Shown one piece after another: positions 61,689-64,000 of a stretch of DNA of 64,000 nt (the stretch's first letter is position 1; every line of letters starts with the position of its first letter). The notes beneath the pieces were generated by a model that made no database searches, was not told where the DNA came from, and saw nothing but the letters and a program-made list of their open reading frames with translations. The stretch is from positions 105,591 to 169,590 of the forward strand of contig JAHAGQ010000002.1 of NCBI GenBank assembly GCA_018373675.1, read 5' to 3'. The position numbers and the translations under genes were made by a program. This DNA comes from Collinsella sp. (lineage in GTDB: Bacteria > Actinomycetota > Coriobacteriia > Coriobacteriales > Coriobacteriaceae).

Positions 61689-63038
61689 ATGCGTAAGCCT
61701 GCCTCCTGCGTCCTTTCCATCGCGCTCTCGCTCGTAATGACGGTTGGTTTTATCCCGTCACCCGCGCTTGCCGAAATCGCCAGTGCGCCAGAACCCGCCG
61801 CGCAAAGCGCCGGCAAACCTAACGAGAGCCCAGCCGAAACCACGTCGGGCCAAGCCCGGGCAAACGATCAAATCAGCGCCGCCTCCGGCACCAATGTAAC
61901 GGCCAACGCAACGCAGCCGATCGACGCCAGCATGTTCAGTATCGAGGACACCGACATTCGCTACACGGGCAATCCCGTGATGCCCACCGTCACGTCGTCG
62001 ACCGTGCCGAGCGACCAGTACACTGTCGCCTACGAGAACAACGTAGCCATCGGTCAGGCGACCGCCGTTGTGACCGCCGACGACCAGAACTACAGCGGCA
62101 CCTGCGCGATCCCATTTGAAATCAAACCGGCGAACGCGGCCGCGAACTACCAGCACAGCACCACCGCGCAAAGCGGCGACATCACGCTCACCGTCCAATG
62201 GAACGACCCGAGGCTCGGCCAGGAGACCACGTTCCATGTGACTGCGACGGGCGGAAGCGGTGCGTACCAATTCCGCATGGACGCACCGACGTATATGGAT
62301 CCCGACGGTAGCAGCGAAAGCGTTGCCGACCCCAGCCGTAACCAGTGGCAGCAATACACCGGCGAATGCACATCGCACGACTACCAGTTCGAAATGACCG
62401 CTAGCGGCACCTATTACCTGCGCTTTTACCTGATGGATAAGGCGGCCGGCGTGTACTATCTGCGCTCAAACGTGTTTGCGAGCGCGAACGACGACGCCTA
62501 TCCGGCGGTCAGCGCCATCGTGAAGTCCGCAGTCGACAAATGCAGCGCCGATACCGACGGGTCCGACTACGCCCGCGCCCTGTGGCTGCACGACTGGACT
62601 CTTGACCATCTGGAATACGACCACAGCCTCAACTGGTGCTCGGCCGAAAGCGGCCTCACGCGCCACCAGGGCACCTGCGAGAGCTACCAGCGCATCTACT
62701 CCAAGCTCCTTGACGCCGCGGGCATCGCCAACGGCCGCGTCACCGGCAACGGCCACACCTGGAACGCCGTAAAGATCGACGGCAAATGGTGCCAGATGGA
62801 CCTAACCTGGGACGACACCAGCGACAACTGGTACGGAGACCTGGAGCAACGCTTTGCCGTTGCGCGTGCGGTCTACTCCGGCTCCCCCGTGCTTCTGCTC
62901 GATGAACGCACATCGGCCCTCGACCCCAAGACCGAGCGAGAAATGCTGGATCGTATGCGAAATCTCGGCCATACCGTCATCATCGTCACGCATCGATCTG
63001 CTGCGTTGGAGGTTTGTGATCGGGTTGTAAGCCTTTAA
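61689..63038 (+). CDS. Chimera: secreted transglutaminase-like protein fused to an ABC-transporter ATPase tail
   Basis: 449 aa. Residues 1-28 are a signal peptide (VLSIALSLVMTVGFIPSPALA). Residues 80-150 are an Ig-like surface repeat (IRYTGNPVMPTVTSSTVPSD). Residues 300-383 are a transglutaminase core with Cys330 (QGTCESYQ), His356 (NGHTWN) and Asp371 or nearby (MDLTWDD). From about residue 384 the sequence changes to the end of an ABC ATPase: QRFAVARAVYSGSPVLLLDE (387-406), SALD, and the H-loop VTHRSAAL, ending VVSL. The frame runs through the joint without a stop. The start is ATG 61689 with AAAAGGGG 5 bases upstream. An extracellular protein with a cytoplasmic ATPase tail is not a natural architecture. 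Confidence 0.85.
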   Translation: MRKPASCVLSIALSLVMTVGFIPSPALAEIASAPEPAAQSAGKPNESPAETTSGQARANDQISAASGTNVTANATQPIDASMFSIEDTDIRYTGNPVMPTVTSSTVPSDQYTVAYENNVAIGQATAVVTADDQNYSGTCAIPFEIKPANAAANYQHSTTAQSGDITLTVQWNDPRLGQETTFHVTATGGSGAYQFRMDAPTYMDPDGSSESVADPSRNQWQQYTGECTSHDYQFEMTASGTYYLRFYLMDKAAGVYYLRSNVFASANDDAYPAVSAIVKSAVDKCSADTDGSDYARALWLHDWTLDHLEYDHSLNWCSAESGLTRHQGTCESYQRIYSKLLDAAGIANGRVTGNGHTWNAVKIDGKWCQMDLTWDDTSDNWYGDLEQRFAVARAVYSGSPVLLLDERTSALDPKTEREMLDRMRNLGHTVIIVTHRSAALEVCDRVVSL

Positions 63039-63193
63039 CCTAAATGAAGAGTGGGCGCTGTAGTCGTTTTCAACAGCGCTCTCGCCATACTCATTGATTT
63101 GAGGGACACAAGGTGGCTCAATCCCGCACGATGGTATTTGGCAGATAGCCAAATATATGGGTTGTAAATCGAGCCCCGAAAGGAGGTAAAGAT

Positions 63194-63304
63194 ATGGACG
63201 AGGCGACTCAGCACTATTTGAACTCGCTGCGTGCAATTGCGTTTCCAAATGGCCAGACCTTTGTTGGGCCGCAGGGGACATACCATTGGCAAAAAGACTC
63301 ATAG
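63194..63304 (+). CDS. 36-aa ORF with strong ribosome site
   Basis: AAAGGAGG stands 6 bases before the ATG. Starts MDEATQHYLNSLRAIAF and ends TYHWQKDS. A second protein-like frame (+1) overlaps its end and runs to about 63394 (GDIPLAKRLIDLGLAKNRIE, with two Cys after it), so one frameshift may separate the halves of a single small gene. The function is unknown. No other gene was seen in 63039-63463. Confidence 0.4.
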   Translation: MDEATQHYLNSLRAIAFPNGQTFVGPQGTYHWQKDS

Positions 63305-63425
63305 ACCTTGGATTGGCCAAAAATCGAATCGAGCATGCTGACTGCAGCGGAAACTGCTGGATTTGGATTAACATGTCGGCAAGAAGGCCCTAAGTCGAGA
63401 TGCGAAATGCTAAAGATTAATAAAA

Positions 63426-63458
63426 TAGCGGCTCGCCAGGTTTCCCGACGAGCCGCTA
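63426..63458 (-). terminator. Terminator of the rmlD-like gene
   Basis: TAGCGGCTCG / CGAGCCGCTA, a 10-bp hairpin just after the stop codon, then TTTTATT on the minus strand. Confidence 0.8.
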
Positions 63459-63463
63459 ATCTG

Positions 63464-64000
63464 CTAGAGCGTCTTGAGGTACTCCCCCAGCTCTTCCTCC
63501 CAGTCGGGCATGTGGAACCCGACCGACTCGAGCCTGGACAGGTCGAGTGCGGAGTGGACCGGGCGCGGGGCGACGGGGCCCGCGGCGCTCGCGTAGTAGT
63601 CGGCGGTCGATACCGGCAAGACCTTCTCGCCGTTGCCGTTGGCGGCCTCGAAGACGGCGCGGGCGATGTCCGCCCAGCTCTTCACGGCGCCGGAGCCGGT
63701 GCAGTCGTAGGTGCCGTAGGGGGCCTTCGCGTCCAGCACGTGGAAGATGGCCCCGGCCATGTCGCGCGTGAAGGTCAGGCGGCCCAGCTGGTCGTCCACG
63801 ACGGTGACCCGCTCGAGCCCGTCCTCCGGGTCGGCTACGCGGTCGGACAGCCCCTTCATGGTCTTGACGAAGTTGTGCCCCTCGCCGATGACCCAGCTGG
63901 AGCGCATGATGTAGTGGCGCGGGCAGCCGGCCACGGCGATGTCGCCGGCGGCCTTGGTCTGGCCGTAGACGGAAAGCGGGCTGAGGGGCTCCTCCTCGGT
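63464..64000 (-). CDS. rmlD: dTDP-4-dehydrorhamnose reductase-like protein, C-terminal part (runs off window)
   Basis: The last 178 residues of an extended short-chain dehydrogenase of the RmlD/sugar-nucleotide reductase family, used for dTDP-rhamnose in cell-surface polysaccharides. The catalytic YxxxK is seen as VYGQTKAAGD close to the window edge. RSSWVIGEGHNFVKTM, DDQLGRLTFTRDMA and YGTYDCTGSG are family motifs, and the end is LESVGFHMPDWEEEL. The start lies beyond base 64000; a fused epimerase domain upstream, as in some relatives, cannot be excluded. Confidence 0.88.
   Translation of the reverse strand, partial: TEEEPLSPLSVYGQTKAAGDIAVAGCPRHYIMRSSWVIGEGHNFVKTMKGLSDRVADPEDGLERVTVVDDQLGRLTFTRDMAGAIFHVLDAKAPYGTYDCTGSGAVKSWADIARAVFEAANGNGEKVLPVSTADYYASAAGPVAPRPVHSALDLSRLESVGFHMPDWEEELGEYLKTL

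Overview
The window is a 64-kb piece of a high-GC Gram-positive chromosome. Gene order (rimP-nusA-infB-rbfA-nrnA-truB-ribF-dnaG-rpoD; yceD-rpmF-plsX-acpP-rnc-smc-ftsY), frequent GTG/TTG starts behind AGGAGG-type ribosome sites, and several families of short palindromic intergenic repeats suggest Coriobacteriia, most likely Collinsella. That assignment rests on recognition, not on a database search. No phage structural genes, IS transposase or CRISPR array were found.

Layout. (1) 1-12.8 kb, minus strand: housekeeping block running asp23/gls24-fakA-recG-rsmD-coaD-coiled-coil protein-yceD-rpmF-plsX-acpP-rnc-smc-ftsY (ftsY is cut by the window edge). (2) 12.9-13.3 kb: two identical tRNA-Asn genes, their promoter, terminators and a palindromic repeat. 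(3) 13.3-25 kb, minus strand: the rimP to rpoD operon, with a promoter and a terminator-like hairpin in the leader before rimP. (4) 25.2-32 kb: a lipoprotein, leuS, guaB, a ModE-like regulator and a degenerate trans-sulfuration-type PLP protein, separated by large palindromes. (5) 32.1-36.4 kb: a sucrose module (hydrolase scrB, PTS permease scrA, LacI-type scrR) with three matching operators. (6) 36.6-47.7 kb, minus strand: a Pel-type exopolysaccharide operon, pelD-pelE-pelA-like deacetylase-pelF-pelG-cotH-VTC-DUF4956. Two of its genes, pelD and cotH, are each cut by a single in-frame TAG codon. (7) 47.8-61.7 kb: a mosaic, partly AT-rich accessory region that looks like a defence island. It holds an AlbA_2/ATPase regulator between two copies of a 190-bp repeat, unknown 445-aa and 234-aa proteins, a 1218-aa STAND-like NTPase with a nuclease-like N-terminus, a KAP-like NTPase and a GmrSD-like DUF262/DUF1524 protein, with gene remnants at the junctions. 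(8) 61.7-64 kb: a secreted transglutaminase-like protein fused in frame to the tail of an ABC-transporter ATPase, small ORFs, and the end of an rmlD-like gene.

How the genes work together. Blocks 1 and 3 are core transcription, translation, lipid, cofactor and chromosome functions. Block 5 is a self-contained sucrose regulon. Block 6 encodes synthesis and export of a cationic polysaccharide by a monoderm Pel machine: no PelB/PelC outer-membrane parts, c-di-GMP-type PelD sensor with its RxxD motif kept. Block 7 is probably anti-phage. The observations most worth following are the two amber codons in the pel operon, a ~100-nt structured repeat present twice with covarying stems, the PLP protein lacking its catalytic lysine, and the transglutaminase-ABC chimera.
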